From JAHDBG01 sp963922685 (GTDB taxonomy: Bacteria > Pseudomonadota > Gammaproteobacteria > Chromatiales > Chromatiaceae), in assembly GCA_963922685.1 (NCBI GenBank), contig CAWUJM010000040.1:1-15319 (forward strand): DNA of 15,319 nucleotides, written 5' to 3'. Below, piece after piece: positions 6,814 through 13,424 of the stretch. How positions within the stretch are numbered: the first letter of the stretch is position 1; the number at the start of each line of letters is the position of its first letter. Both the position numbers and the translations under genes were made by a program. A model generated the notes under the pieces. It saw only the letters and a list, made by a program, of their open reading frames with translations, made no database searches and had not been told where the DNA came from.

Positions 6814-6835
6814 CTGGTCTGGACAATGGGGAGTA
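6814..6835 (-). repeat. Right terminal inverted repeat of the IS3-family element
   Basis: Read on the minus strand it begins TACTCCCCA and ends CAGACCAG, matching the left end at 17 of 22 positions. The inner partner AATAAGATAGT (minus strand) is at 6792-6802. Confidence 0.75.
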
Positions 6836-6885
6836 CCTTAGAATCAGACAAAGAGGACGGTATCGAAGATACAGATTCGGGTTAT

Positions 6886-6923
6886 GCTGACACTATTAAA
6901 TGGCATAGCTGAAGTGTGTCAGC
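6886..6923 (+). promoter_or_regulatory. Inverted repeat / stem-loop in the DUF3604 leader
   Basis: GCTGACAC at 6886-6893 pairs perfectly with GTGTCAGC at 6916-6923 around a 22-base AT-rich loop. There is no following T-run, so it is not an intrinsic terminator. It could be a regulator binding site or an RNA structure upstream of the predicted promoter. Confidence 0.35.
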
Positions 6924-6962
6924 CTGCATCAGTCTGAATCGCACCTGTACGTGATCAGGCTA

Positions 6963-6991
6963 TTGTTCTTTTTACCTGATACCGATAAAGT
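6963..6991 (+). promoter_or_regulatory. Candidate sigma70 promoter for the DUF3604 gene
   Basis: TTGTTC (-35) and TAAAGT (-10) are separated by 17 bases, about 90 bases before the ATG at 7082. Each box matches the consensus at four of six positions, so this is only a candidate. Confidence 0.25.
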
Positions 6992-7081
6992 CCGGAACTC
7001 AAAGTCAGGCTGATTTTTCTGTCTGCCCGGCGATGATGCTGTGGTGACTTTTTATAACAACTCTCTGAACAGGCGTTTGCA

Positions 7082-9037
7082 ATGAAAATAAAACCGTTTT
7101 TATGCCATTCTGCTGCAGCCGGTCTGCTGACCGTCTGCACAGGCATGACCGCAGTACAGGCTGCGGATGAACCGATCAAGCGTAACCCGTACTTCGGGCA
7201 GACGCACCAGCATACCGGCTGGTCGTTTGATGCGAACATCTATAATGTCCAGTTCGGGCCGGAAAATGCGTTCAAGCACGCACGCGGGGATCGTGTGAAG
7301 CATCCCTGGGGCTATTTCGTCAAGCTGAAGCTGCCGCTGGATTTTCTGATGGTATCCGATCATGCTGAATATCTGGGTGTGATCAAGATGATGAATAACC
7401 CGGAAAATCCGATTGCACTGCATCCGTTAGCAGCAGCCGTCCGTGAATCTGGTTCTGACGTGGATGATTCTACTAAGGCCTTTTATGGTCTGGTTGCTTC
7501 AGCAGCTGATGGTGGTGCAGTGGATCCTGATCCTGTGCTGAACTACGAAGGACTCAGGATGCTGAACTGGCAGCGAATGGTGGATATTGTCGATAAGTAC
7601 AATGAGCCGCACAAATTTACGACGCTGGCTGGCTTTGAATGGTCATCACAACCCTACAGCTCTAATCTGCATCGGAATATTGTCTTCCGCGATACCGATA
7701 ATCTGCCGGAAATGCCGTATAGCTATTTCGATTCAGGTGATCCGCAGGATTTGTGGGCCTGGATGGATCTGCAGAGACAACCAAAATCAGATGAAGGTGG
7801 TGGTGTTGGTGCTACCCTGCTGGCGATCCCACACAATGGTAATCTGTCGCAGGGTCTGATGTATCCTGATGTGGTGTTGGGTCCCTTAAAATTGAAACGT
7901 CCGTTACCGGAGTCTGTGCGTGCGCCTATTGATCGGGCCTATGCTGAAGCCAGAATGCGCAATGAAAAGCTGACTGAAATTATTCAGACTAAGGGTCAGT
8001 CCGAAACGCATCCGCTGATGTCACCCTATGATGAATTTGCCAGCTTTGAACTGTGGACCAAGCCGGTTGCCGGTCCCGGGACAGTCGATCCCAGTAGCCC
8101 GAACAATTATGTTCGTGAGGCATTCAAGCGTGGTATGCAGTACGAAATGAAGCCTGATTTTGGTATCAATCCGTTTAAGTATGGTGTTGTCGGGGGTGCT
8201 GATATCCACACCAGTATTGTATCGCATGAGGAATATGCGCATACGGGCGAACATAACCTGAAGTCTGCAACACCCAAGCAGCGTCTGCTGGAAAGTGAGC
8301 CGGGTGAGCCATCTAAGATAGAGCAGGGTTCAGCCGGTCTGAGTTGCGTCTGGGCGGAAGAGAATACACGCGCTTCTATTTATGATGCAATGGAGCGTAA
8401 AGAAACCTGGGCCACCAGTGGGCCACGTATCACAGCGCGTATCTTCGGGGGTTATGGCTTCACTGAAGAGACACTGAACAGTGGTGACTGGGGTGAGCAG
8501 GGTTATGCAGGTGGCGTACCGATGGGTGGCGACTTAGCTGCTCCTTCTGCCGCAGACGACAAACCAACCTTTATGATCTGGGCCCAGAAAGGTCCGAACA
8601 GCGGTAATCTGGATCGTATCCAGATGGTGAAGGGCTGGGTTGATCAGGAGGGTAAAACGCACGAGCGCATCGTGAATGTCGTCTGGTCGAATCATCCGAA
8701 CGTTCGTCAGAACAGTACTATGTCTACGATTGATCTGGATGGTGCAACTAACTATTATGACACATTGCCTTCTATCGGCACAGACCATGTCAACATCAGT
8801 GAGGCACAGTATGATAATACTAAGGCAGGCGATCCTGAATTCAAGGTGCTGTGGACAGACGATGACTTTGATCCGGCGGTACCGGCCTTTTATTATCTGC
8901 GGGTACTGGAAATTGCAACGCCACGTTGGTCGACCTATGATGCTAAGGCACTGGACATGGATCCACCGGGTCGTTTCCCGTCTACGATTCAGGAACGTGC
9001 CTGGACTTCGCCCATCTGGTATACACCTTCTGCCTGA
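7082..9037 (+). CDS. Exported DUF3604 protein (PHP-like predicted metallo-enzyme)
   Basis: A 651-residue protein with a Sec signal peptide (hydrophobic core about 9-20, likely cleavage after TAVQA at 27), so it is periplasmic or secreted. The rest is one DUF3604 domain, a family of unproven function with PHP-phosphoesterase-like metal-site motifs. Candidate ligands are His42 and His44 (FGQTHQHTGWS), Asp93 and His94 (MVSDHAEYLG), Glu186 (LAGFEWSS), His197 (LHRNIVF), His251 (AIPHNGN), and Asp377 and His379 (GGADIHT). Family-typical C-terminal blocks include TRASIYDAMERKETWATSGP, FYYLRVLEIATPRWSTYDA and ERAWTSPIWYTP. All motifs are present and the length is normal. A strong terminator follows it, but the PPIase and HupE genes lie directly behind. 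A metal-dependent hydrolase acting in the periplasm is inference; no substrate can be named. Confidence 0.88.
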   Translation: MKIKPFLCHSAAAGLLTVCTGMTAVQAADEPIKRNPYFGQTHQHTGWSFDANIYNVQFGPENAFKHARGDRVKHPWGYFVKLKLPLDFLMVSDHAEYLGVIKMMNNPENPIALHPLAAAVRESGSDVDDSTKAFYGLVASAADGGAVDPDPVLNYEGLRMLNWQRMVDIVDKYNEPHKFTTLAGFEWSSQPYSSNLHRNIVFRDTDNLPEMPYSYFDSGDPQDLWAWMDLQRQPKSDEGGGVGATLLAIPHNGNLSQGLMYPDVVLGPLKLKRPLPESVRAPIDRAYAEARMRNEKLTEIIQTKGQSETHPLMSPYDEFASFELWTKPVAGPGTVDPSSPNNYVREAFKRGMQYEMKPDFGINPFKYGVVGGADIHTSIVSHEEYAHTGEHNLKSATPKQRLLESEPGEPSKIEQGSAGLSCVWAEENTRASIYDAMERKETWATSGPRITARIFGGYGFTEETLNSGDWGEQGYAGGVPMGGDLAAPSAADDKPTFMIWAQKGPNSGNLDRIQMVKGWVDQEGKTHERIVNVVWSNHPNVRQNSTMSTIDLDGATNYYDTLPSIGTDHVNISEAQYDNTKAGDPEFKVLWTDDDFDPAVPAFYYLRVLEIATPRWSTYDAKALDMDPPGRFPSTIQERAWTSPIWYTPSA

Positions 9038-9083
9038 ACCCGCGACTTAACACGTAAACGAAGCCTTTCTGTCAATCTGTACG

Positions 9084-9130
9084 CACCCAAGTGAAGAACG
9101 ATATTCGTGAATCACTTGGGTGTTTTTATT
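9084..9130 (+). terminator. Rho-independent terminator after the DUF3604 gene
   Basis: CACCCAAGTGA (9084-9094) pairs perfectly with TCACTTGGGTG (9112-9122). Inside, ACGA and TCGT add a second short stem around TAT, making an almost fully symmetrical hairpin. It is followed by TTTTTATTTA from 9123. The T-run is on the plus strand only, so it ends plus-strand transcription. Confidence 0.88.
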
Positions 9131-9158
9131 TATAACGATAATTTTCCGGAAGATGGGT

Positions 9159-10019
9159 ATGCTTAAAAAGATGATACGGGAGCCCCTGTTACATTTTGCG
9201 TTGATTGGTGCAGGTCTGTTTGTGCTGTTTGCTTATCTGAATCCGGCGGCGCAGGATCAGGCAGAAAACAGCATTGTTGTGACGGGTTATAAGATTCAGC
9301 AGTTGTCCACGGTATTTCAGAAAAAGTGGCAGCGACCACCGACAGCTGTTGAGCTGAAGCGGCTGATTGATGATTATGTGACTGAAGAGGTCTATTATCG
9401 CGAGGCGATTGCGATGCGCATGGATCAGGACGATACGGTGATCCGGCGTCGGCTACGCCAGAAGATGGAGTTTTTACTGACGGATGCCAGTGCAGCAATA
9501 AAGCCGACGGATGAACAGTTGCAGACCTATCTGGACGAACATCCGGCTGCATTTGCCATACCGGCGCGTTACAGTTTCCGGCAGATTTATGTCAATCCGA
9601 ATCGACCAGGCAGTGCTGAACGGATCGCGGCAATCCGGCAACAGCTGGATGCAGGCCTGTATGTGACGGGTGATTCGACCATGTTACCGGAGACAATGGC
9701 AGGCCAACCGACCAACCGGATTGACCGGACATTCGGCCAGGGCTTTACTCAGCCGTTTGTCGATATGCCGCTGCATAGCTGGCAGGGGCCGATCCGGTCC
9801 GGTTTCGGGCAACACTGGGTGTATCTGGAGGCGCGTGAGGCGGGTCGGCAGCCGGCACTGAACGAGGTGCGGGCGAAGGTACTGCGCGAATATGAATATG
9901 CTCAGCGACAGGCATTGCAACGTGAAGTCACTGAAAAATTGTTGCAGAAATATACGGTACAGGTGGACTGGCCTCAGCCTGAAGCAGCAGCATCTGATGC
10001 GGCCACACTATCTGAATGA
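9159..10019 (+). CDS. Membrane-anchored parvulin-like peptidyl-prolyl isomerase / chaperone
   Basis: A 286-residue protein with one N-terminal transmembrane anchor (about 8-27, LLHFALIGAGLFVLFAYL) and a periplasmic remainder, an arrangement like PpiD or SurA-type folding factors. The N-domain has SurA-like helices (ELKRLIDDYVTEEVYYREAI, then DDTVIRRRLRQKMEFLL). The region 135-226 is parvulin-like (ARYSFRQIYVNPNRPG; GPIRSGFGQHWVYLEARE), but the usual SDDPSGKNGGDLG core block is not recognisable, so isomerase activity is doubtful. The start is placed at ATG 9159, six bases after GGAAG; in-frame upstream codons at 9120 and 9153 are poorly spaced. It lies behind a terminator, so it needs its own promoter or readthrough. 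It is followed 12 bases later by the hupE-like gene. Helping to fold or assemble the neighbouring exported proteins is inferred. Confidence 0.8.
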   Translation: MLKKMIREPLLHFALIGAGLFVLFAYLNPAAQDQAENSIVVTGYKIQQLSTVFQKKWQRPPTAVELKRLIDDYVTEEVYYREAIAMRMDQDDTVIRRRLRQKMEFLLTDASAAIKPTDEQLQTYLDEHPAAFAIPARYSFRQIYVNPNRPGSAERIAAIRQQLDAGLYVTGDSTMLPETMAGQPTNRIDRTFGQGFTQPFVDMPLHSWQGPIRSGFGQHWVYLEAREAGRQPALNEVRAKVLREYEYAQRQALQREVTEKLLQKYTVQVDWPQPEAAASDAATLSE

Positions 10020-10031
10020 GGAGGTTCTGAC

Positions 10032-11018
10032 ATGATATGGCGCACAGATGGATGGCACAGATTGTTGTTGCTGTTGTTATGGTTACCGGTGAGTGTGTCA
10101 GCGCACGAAATCCGACCGGCTGCACTGCATATTAAGGAAATCAGCCAGGGAGAATTTCAGGCGAACTGGAAGGTGCCGGCGCGCAATGATACGCGTCTGG
10201 CATTACAGCCGCTGCTGAATGGCGAACCGCTGTTTGCTGTGCAGACGGGTTATTTCATGCAGGGTGCCTATATTGAGCAGGGTAAGTTTACGCACCTAGG
10301 TGGTCTGATGGGGAGTCAGATTGCGATACAGGGTCTGGACTCGACCTTTACTGATGTGATGCTGCGGCTGGAGAGTCTGGATGGGAGTGTGCTGACGGCA
10401 CGCCTCAGCCCGGAACATCCGGTGTATGCGTTTGTTGAGGATGCTTCCGGCTGGGGTCTGGTGACGACCTATACGAACCTCGGTATTCAGCATATTTTAC
10501 TGGGCATTGATCACTTATTGTTCGTGGCCTGTTTTGTGTTGATTGCCGGATTCAGTCGTCGTCTGGTCTGGGCGATTACCGGTTTCAGTATTGCTCATTC
10601 TGTTACCTTAGGGCTGGCCGCGCTGGAGATTGTACAGTTGTCGGTGCCGGCGGTTGAGGCTGTGATTGCGCTGAGTATTCTGTTTATGGCATGGGAGATT
10701 GCGCGCGGCAGGACAGATACCCTGACGTATCGTTATCCGATCGTTGTATCAGCCAGTTTTGGCTTATTACATGGCTTCGGTTTTGCCGCAGTTCTGGCAG
10801 AAATCGGCCTGCCGAAAAATGAGGGTCTGCTGGCGTTACTCTGTTTCAATATCGGTGTTGAAATCGGTCAGTTATTATTTATTGCGATGTTGTTTCTGGG
10901 GGTTGTGCTGGTGCGTCAACTGCGTTTTCTGCCATTGCGCAGTCTGAAACAGGCAGCCACCTACGGCATTGGCGGATTTGCCAGTCTGTGGTTGATTGAG
11001 CGGGTACTGGCTTTTTAA
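10032..11018 (+). CDS. HupE/UreJ-family membrane protein (putative nickel/cobalt-type permease)
   Basis: A 328-residue inner-membrane protein of the longer HupE/UreJ type. It has a signal peptide (1-24, cleaved before HEIRPA), a periplasmic beta-rich domain of about 115 residues, then roughly six to seven membrane helices (about 145-325). Family motifs are HILLGIDHLLFV (154-165), FSIAHSVTLGLAAL (185-198), FGLLHGFGFA (243-252) and CFNIGVEIGQLLFIA (271-285). The histidines and Asp160 are the likely metal contacts. Characterised HupE proteins move Ni2+, and relatives sit with hydrogenase or urease genes, none of which are here, so the metal is unknown. GGAGG precedes the ATG. It is 12 bases after the PPIase gene and 21 bases before the Rpn-like gene, so probably co-transcribed with the former. 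Confidence 0.87.
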   Translation: MIWRTDGWHRLLLLLLWLPVSVSAHEIRPAALHIKEISQGEFQANWKVPARNDTRLALQPLLNGEPLFAVQTGYFMQGAYIEQGKFTHLGGLMGSQIAIQGLDSTFTDVMLRLESLDGSVLTARLSPEHPVYAFVEDASGWGLVTTYTNLGIQHILLGIDHLLFVACFVLIAGFSRRLVWAITGFSIAHSVTLGLAALEIVQLSVPAVEAVIALSILFMAWEIARGRTDTLTYRYPIVVSASFGLLHGFGFAAVLAEIGLPKNEGLLALLCFNIGVEIGQLLFIAMLFLGVVLVRQLRFLPLRSLKQAATYGIGGFASLWLIERVLAF

Positions 11019-11039
11019 TCAGGGAGTTGCGTCAGACCA

Positions 11040-11876
11040 ATGCTGTCACACGACCAGAACTTCAAAAATCTGTTTCTTGATTATCCGTTACAGGCACTGC
11101 GTTTCTTTGCACCATCGGAAGCACAATACATTGATGAAACGGCTAAGATTACGCCGGTTCGCCAGGAGCAACTACAGGACCGTCTGGGCGAACATTATCA
11201 TGAGCTGGATTGTCCACTACTGGTCGACTGGCCGGATCAGCGGCGTGAAGCTCTGTTATTTGTGCTGGAAGAAGAAACTGAACCAAAGCGCTTTTCGATT
11301 CATCGTTTAGCTCGTTATTGTCTGCATCTGGCCGAGATGTTTGAGACTGATCGGGTGGTGCCCGTGGTCGTATTCCTGCGTCGTGGTGGTTATGCTGCCG
11401 GGCTGCAACTTGGGAGTGAGCATAAGACCTATCTCAATTTCGAGACGATTGTCTGTGATCTGTCACGCCTGCCTTATCAGAAATATCTGCATGAGGATAA
11501 TATCCCGGCCTGTGTCAACCTGCCGAATATGGCTGGTGTTGCGGCAGATAAGCTGGCTGTGTATGCACATGCCACGCAACGTTTGCGTGCCTTGGAGCCA
11601 GATCGGGGGAAGCTGACAAAATATCTTGATTTTATTGATATCTATAGTGCGCTGACCGAACAGGAGCACCGTGAATATATGCAACGTTATCCGGAGGAGG
11701 CAAAATATATGAGCGCATTCGCTGAAAGATTCCGGCAGGAAGGTCGGCAGGAAGGTCGGCAGGAAGGTTTGTACCAAGTTGCATCAAACATGCTGGACAA
11801 AGGTTCTGATCTGGATTTTATTCAGGAGATCACCGGGCTTTCTGCAGATGATATGCAGAAATTGCGCGGTACTTGA
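11040..11876 (+). CDS. Rpn-like / PD-(D/E)XK-type conserved protein with RQEG repeats
   Basis: A 278-residue cytoplasmic protein. The N-terminus (MLSHDQNFKNLFLDYPLQAL) and the block REALLFVLEEETEPKRFSIH followed by RLARYCLHLAEM resemble Rpn/transposase-associated PD-(D/E)XK proteins. A plausible active-site set is Asp57 or Asp63 with Glu77-Glu79. The middle (TKYLDFIDIYSALTEQE) and the C-terminal hydrophilic RQEG run (232-243), followed by a short helical domain ending DDMQKLRGT, are typical of this group. Known Rpn proteins are recombination-promoting nucleases or anti-phage factors; whether this one cuts DNA is not shown. The three RQEG units come from a perfect 12-base tandem repeat, a site where copy number can change without breaking the frame. 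It begins 21 bases after the HupE gene; I see no clear separate promoter. Confidence 0.65.
   Translation: MLSHDQNFKNLFLDYPLQALRFFAPSEAQYIDETAKITPVRQEQLQDRLGEHYHELDCPLLVDWPDQRREALLFVLEEETEPKRFSIHRLARYCLHLAEMFETDRVVPVVVFLRRGGYAAGLQLGSEHKTYLNFETIVCDLSRLPYQKYLHEDNIPACVNLPNMAGVAADKLAVYAHATQRLRALEPDRGKLTKYLDFIDIYSALTEQEHREYMQRYPEEAKYMSAFAERFRQEGRQEGRQEGLYQVASNMLDKGSDLDFIQEITGLSADDMQKLRGT
11733..11768 (+). repeat. Three perfect tandem copies of a 12-base unit inside the Rpn-like gene
   Basis: CGGCAGGAAGGT is repeated exactly at 11733-11744, 11745-11756 and 11757-11768. It encodes Arg-Gln-Glu-Gly each time. Because the unit is a multiple of three, slippage would add or remove four residues and leave the gene in frame. 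Confidence 0.93.
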
Positions 11877-11926
11877 TGACCCGATGACGTTAACTGACTG
11901 AGTCCGGAACGCACTTTCGGGGGTGG

Positions 11927-12550
11927 TTATTGTGGTATCAGTACAGCCTGTTGCCAGACCGGATGCTGTTGGATCAGGGTCAGAGCCTGCTGTAATAACG
12001 TTTTGCCCGGTTCTGTGCGATACCAGGTTGATAAGCCGGACGGATGTGGCAGTGGAATTGCCTGCATCGTCTGGCCGGCATAACGGACCTGATGTGTCTG
12101 ACCAATGACGTCGGTCAGTCGGCTGACCGGCATGAATTGTGTGATTGCCAGTTTGCCCACCGGTAACAGGAGTTCAGGCTGTAAATAGTATACTTCCTGC
12201 TGTAACCAGGTACTGCAGCGGGCAATTTCATCCCGGCTGGGTACCCGGTCGCCGCCTTTCGGGTTTTTGCCCGGGAAACAGCGACATACGGCGGCCATAT
12301 AGACCTGCTCACGGAACGCGGCTTCATCCAGACCGATGTCGGCAAACCATTTGAACAGGGTTTTACCGGCAGTCCAGGCAAACGGACGACCGAACTTAGG
12401 TTCTTTATCGCCGGGGGCCTGACCGACCAGCAGGATTCTGCTCGGGCCTGCGCCGCAGGTGACCGGTGGTCCGGTCATCTGTTCGCATTGTCGGCATTTT
12501 TTCAGTTGTGATTTGTGCCGGATTAAGGCCTGTTCGGATGTCAGTGTCAT
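11927..12550 (-). CDS. Uracil-DNA glycosylase superfamily protein (family 4/5-like, probable Fe-S)
   Basis: A 207-residue DNA-repair glycosylase-fold protein, predicted to remove uracil or another damaged base. Motif 1 is GQAPGDKE (43-50), where classical family 4 has GEAPG. Motif 2 is LPHPSGLSTWYR (167-178), with the conserved HPS. Cysteines at 19 and 22 (CRQC), 89 and 91 (VCRC) and 112 (ARCSTW) are placed like the four 4Fe-4S ligands of family 4 enzymes; Cys32 is extra. FGRPFAWTAGKTL and FPGKNPKGGDRVPSRDEIAR match the substrate-pocket and Fe-S loops. The motif-1 Glu-to-Gln change and the HPSG tail suggest a divergent subfamily, so substrate choice is open. The ATG is two bases after the parB stop; it is the last gene of the parA-parB unit and converges on the Rpn-like gene. 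Confidence 0.82.
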   Translation of the reverse strand: MTLTSEQALIRHKSQLKKCRQCEQMTGPPVTCGAGPSRILLVGQAPGDKEPKFGRPFAWTAGKTLFKWFADIGLDEAAFREQVYMAAVCRCFPGKNPKGGDRVPSRDEIARCSTWLQQEVYYLQPELLLPVGKLAITQFMPVSRLTDVIGQTHQVRYAGQTMQAIPLPHPSGLSTWYRTEPGKTLLQQALTLIQQHPVWQQAVLIPQ

Positions 12551-12552
12551 GT

Positions 12553-13413
12553 CTATTGTAACTGATCAAGTAGTTGTTGCAGCTGGTTTGCACTATCGTA
12601 TGGTATCACCAGCTTGCCTTTGTCGGGGTTACGGCGGGTCGGGCGCAGACTGACCCGGGTGCCGAGCCGCGCTGTCAGTGTGGCGAGCTGTGTCTGATAC
12701 TGTGTGTCAGGTTGAGCAGTTTCTGCTTCCTCCGGCGTATCTGCGGTCAGATGCTGACGTACCAGAGCCTCCGTCGCGCGCACGGTCAGGTGTTTGCGCA
12801 CCACCTGTTGTGCTGCGGCATGCTGCGCTTCGCCGGTGAGGCCGAGCAGGGCGCGGGCATGCCCCATATCCAGCTCACCCTGTTCCAGCAGGGCACGCAC
12901 CGCCGGGTGTAATTCCAGCAGGCGCAACAGGTTACTCACGGTGGCACGCGATTTGCCGATTGCTTCGGCCACCTGCTGGTGGGTCAGCTGGCATTCTTCC
13001 AGCAGGCGGCGGATCGCAGCGGCTTCTTCCAGTGGCTTCAGATCGTCCCGCTGCATGTTCTCAATCAGTGCCCAGGCCATCGCGGTCTGGTCATCAATGG
13101 GTTTGATGATGACCGGCACTTCACTTAAGCCTGCCAGTTGCGCGGCCCGCCAGCGACGTTCTCCGGCAATGATTTCATACCGCTGATCTGTGCCGGGACG
13201 CACGACAATCGGCTGAATCAGACCCTGAGTATGCACTGAACTGGCTAATTCGCGCAGTTTGTCTTCATCAAACTGCTGTCGGGGCTGATAGCGTCCGGGT
13301 TGAATCTGCCGGACAGGCAGCTTATCCAGTGCGTCAGTGGCTTGCGATTCTGCCGGAGCGGCGGCACCGAGCAGGGCATCTAATCCGCGCCCGAGTCCTC
13401 GTTTCTGTGGCAT
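12553..13413 (-). CDS. parB: Chromosome-partitioning protein ParB (Spo0J)
   Basis: The CTP-dependent DNA clamp that loads at parS and works with ParA to separate replicated origins. It has 286 residues, normal for chromosomal ParB. The N-terminus has KRGLGRGLDALLG, the ParA-interaction peptide. The ParB/Srx CTPase domain has QPRQQFDEDKLRELASSV, LIQPIVVRP and GERRWRAAQ (84-92, the CTP-binding motif), then ENMQRDDLKPLEEA. The parS-binding helix-turn-helix is about 143-165 (LTHQQVAEAIGKSRATVSNL). The C-terminal dimerisation domain ends KGKLVIPYDSANQLQQLLDQ. It starts 11 bases after the parA stop. No parS 16-mer is present in the window. Confidence 0.96.
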   Translation of the reverse strand: MPQKRGLGRGLDALLGAAAPAESQATDALDKLPVRQIQPGRYQPRQQFDEDKLRELASSVHTQGLIQPIVVRPGTDQRYEIIAGERRWRAAQLAGLSEVPVIIKPIDDQTAMAWALIENMQRDDLKPLEEAAAIRRLLEECQLTHQQVAEAIGKSRATVSNLLRLLELHPAVRALLEQGELDMGHARALLGLTGEAQHAAAQQVVRKHLTVRATEALVRQHLTADTPEEAETAQPDTQYQTQLATLTARLGTRVSLRPTRRNPDKGKLVIPYDSANQLQQLLDQLQ

Positions 13414-13424
13414 AAGCGAACGTA

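Larger units (their letters stand above)
5574..6835 (+). mobile_element. IS3-family insertion sequence (orfA, frameshifted orfB, terminal inverted repeats)
   Basis: The element is about 1.26 kb, typical of the IS3 family. It contains an HTH orfA, a DD(35)E orfB, a -1 frameshift window and inverted ends. The ends match at 17 of 22 positions (5574-5595 against 6814-6835), plus a further 11-base internal match. No target duplication is visible: TGC precedes and CCT follows. This suggests an old insertion, or true tips a few bases farther out. Both reading frames run away from glcD and towards the DUF3604 gene. A 1-base frameshift near 6014 in orfB probably makes the copy non-autonomous. It sits exactly between two unrelated transcription units. 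Confidence 0.88.
6836..7081. other. Leader region between the IS element and the DUF3604 gene
   Basis: This 246-base stretch carries no gene. It holds an 8-bp stem-loop at 6886-6923 and a small GTATC-GAA-GATAC hairpin at 6860-6872. A moderate sigma70-like promoter candidate has TTGTTC at 6963-6968, 17 bases, then TAAAGT at 6986-6991. The IS has inserted upstream of all of this, so the native promoter of the DUF3604 gene may be intact. Confidence 0.4.

Noticed and set aside
9120..9158. Upstream extension of the PPIase gene to 9120
   Set aside because: It would start inside the right arm and T-run of the terminator, adds a non-conserved MFLFITIIFRKMG, and has no ribosome site; ATG 9159 has GGAAG at good spacing.
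11904..11920. Hairpin CCGGAA...TTTCGG between the convergent Rpn-like and glycosylase genes as a bidirectional terminator
   Set aside because: The stem is only six pairs including a G-T pair, and neither strand has a T-run after it.
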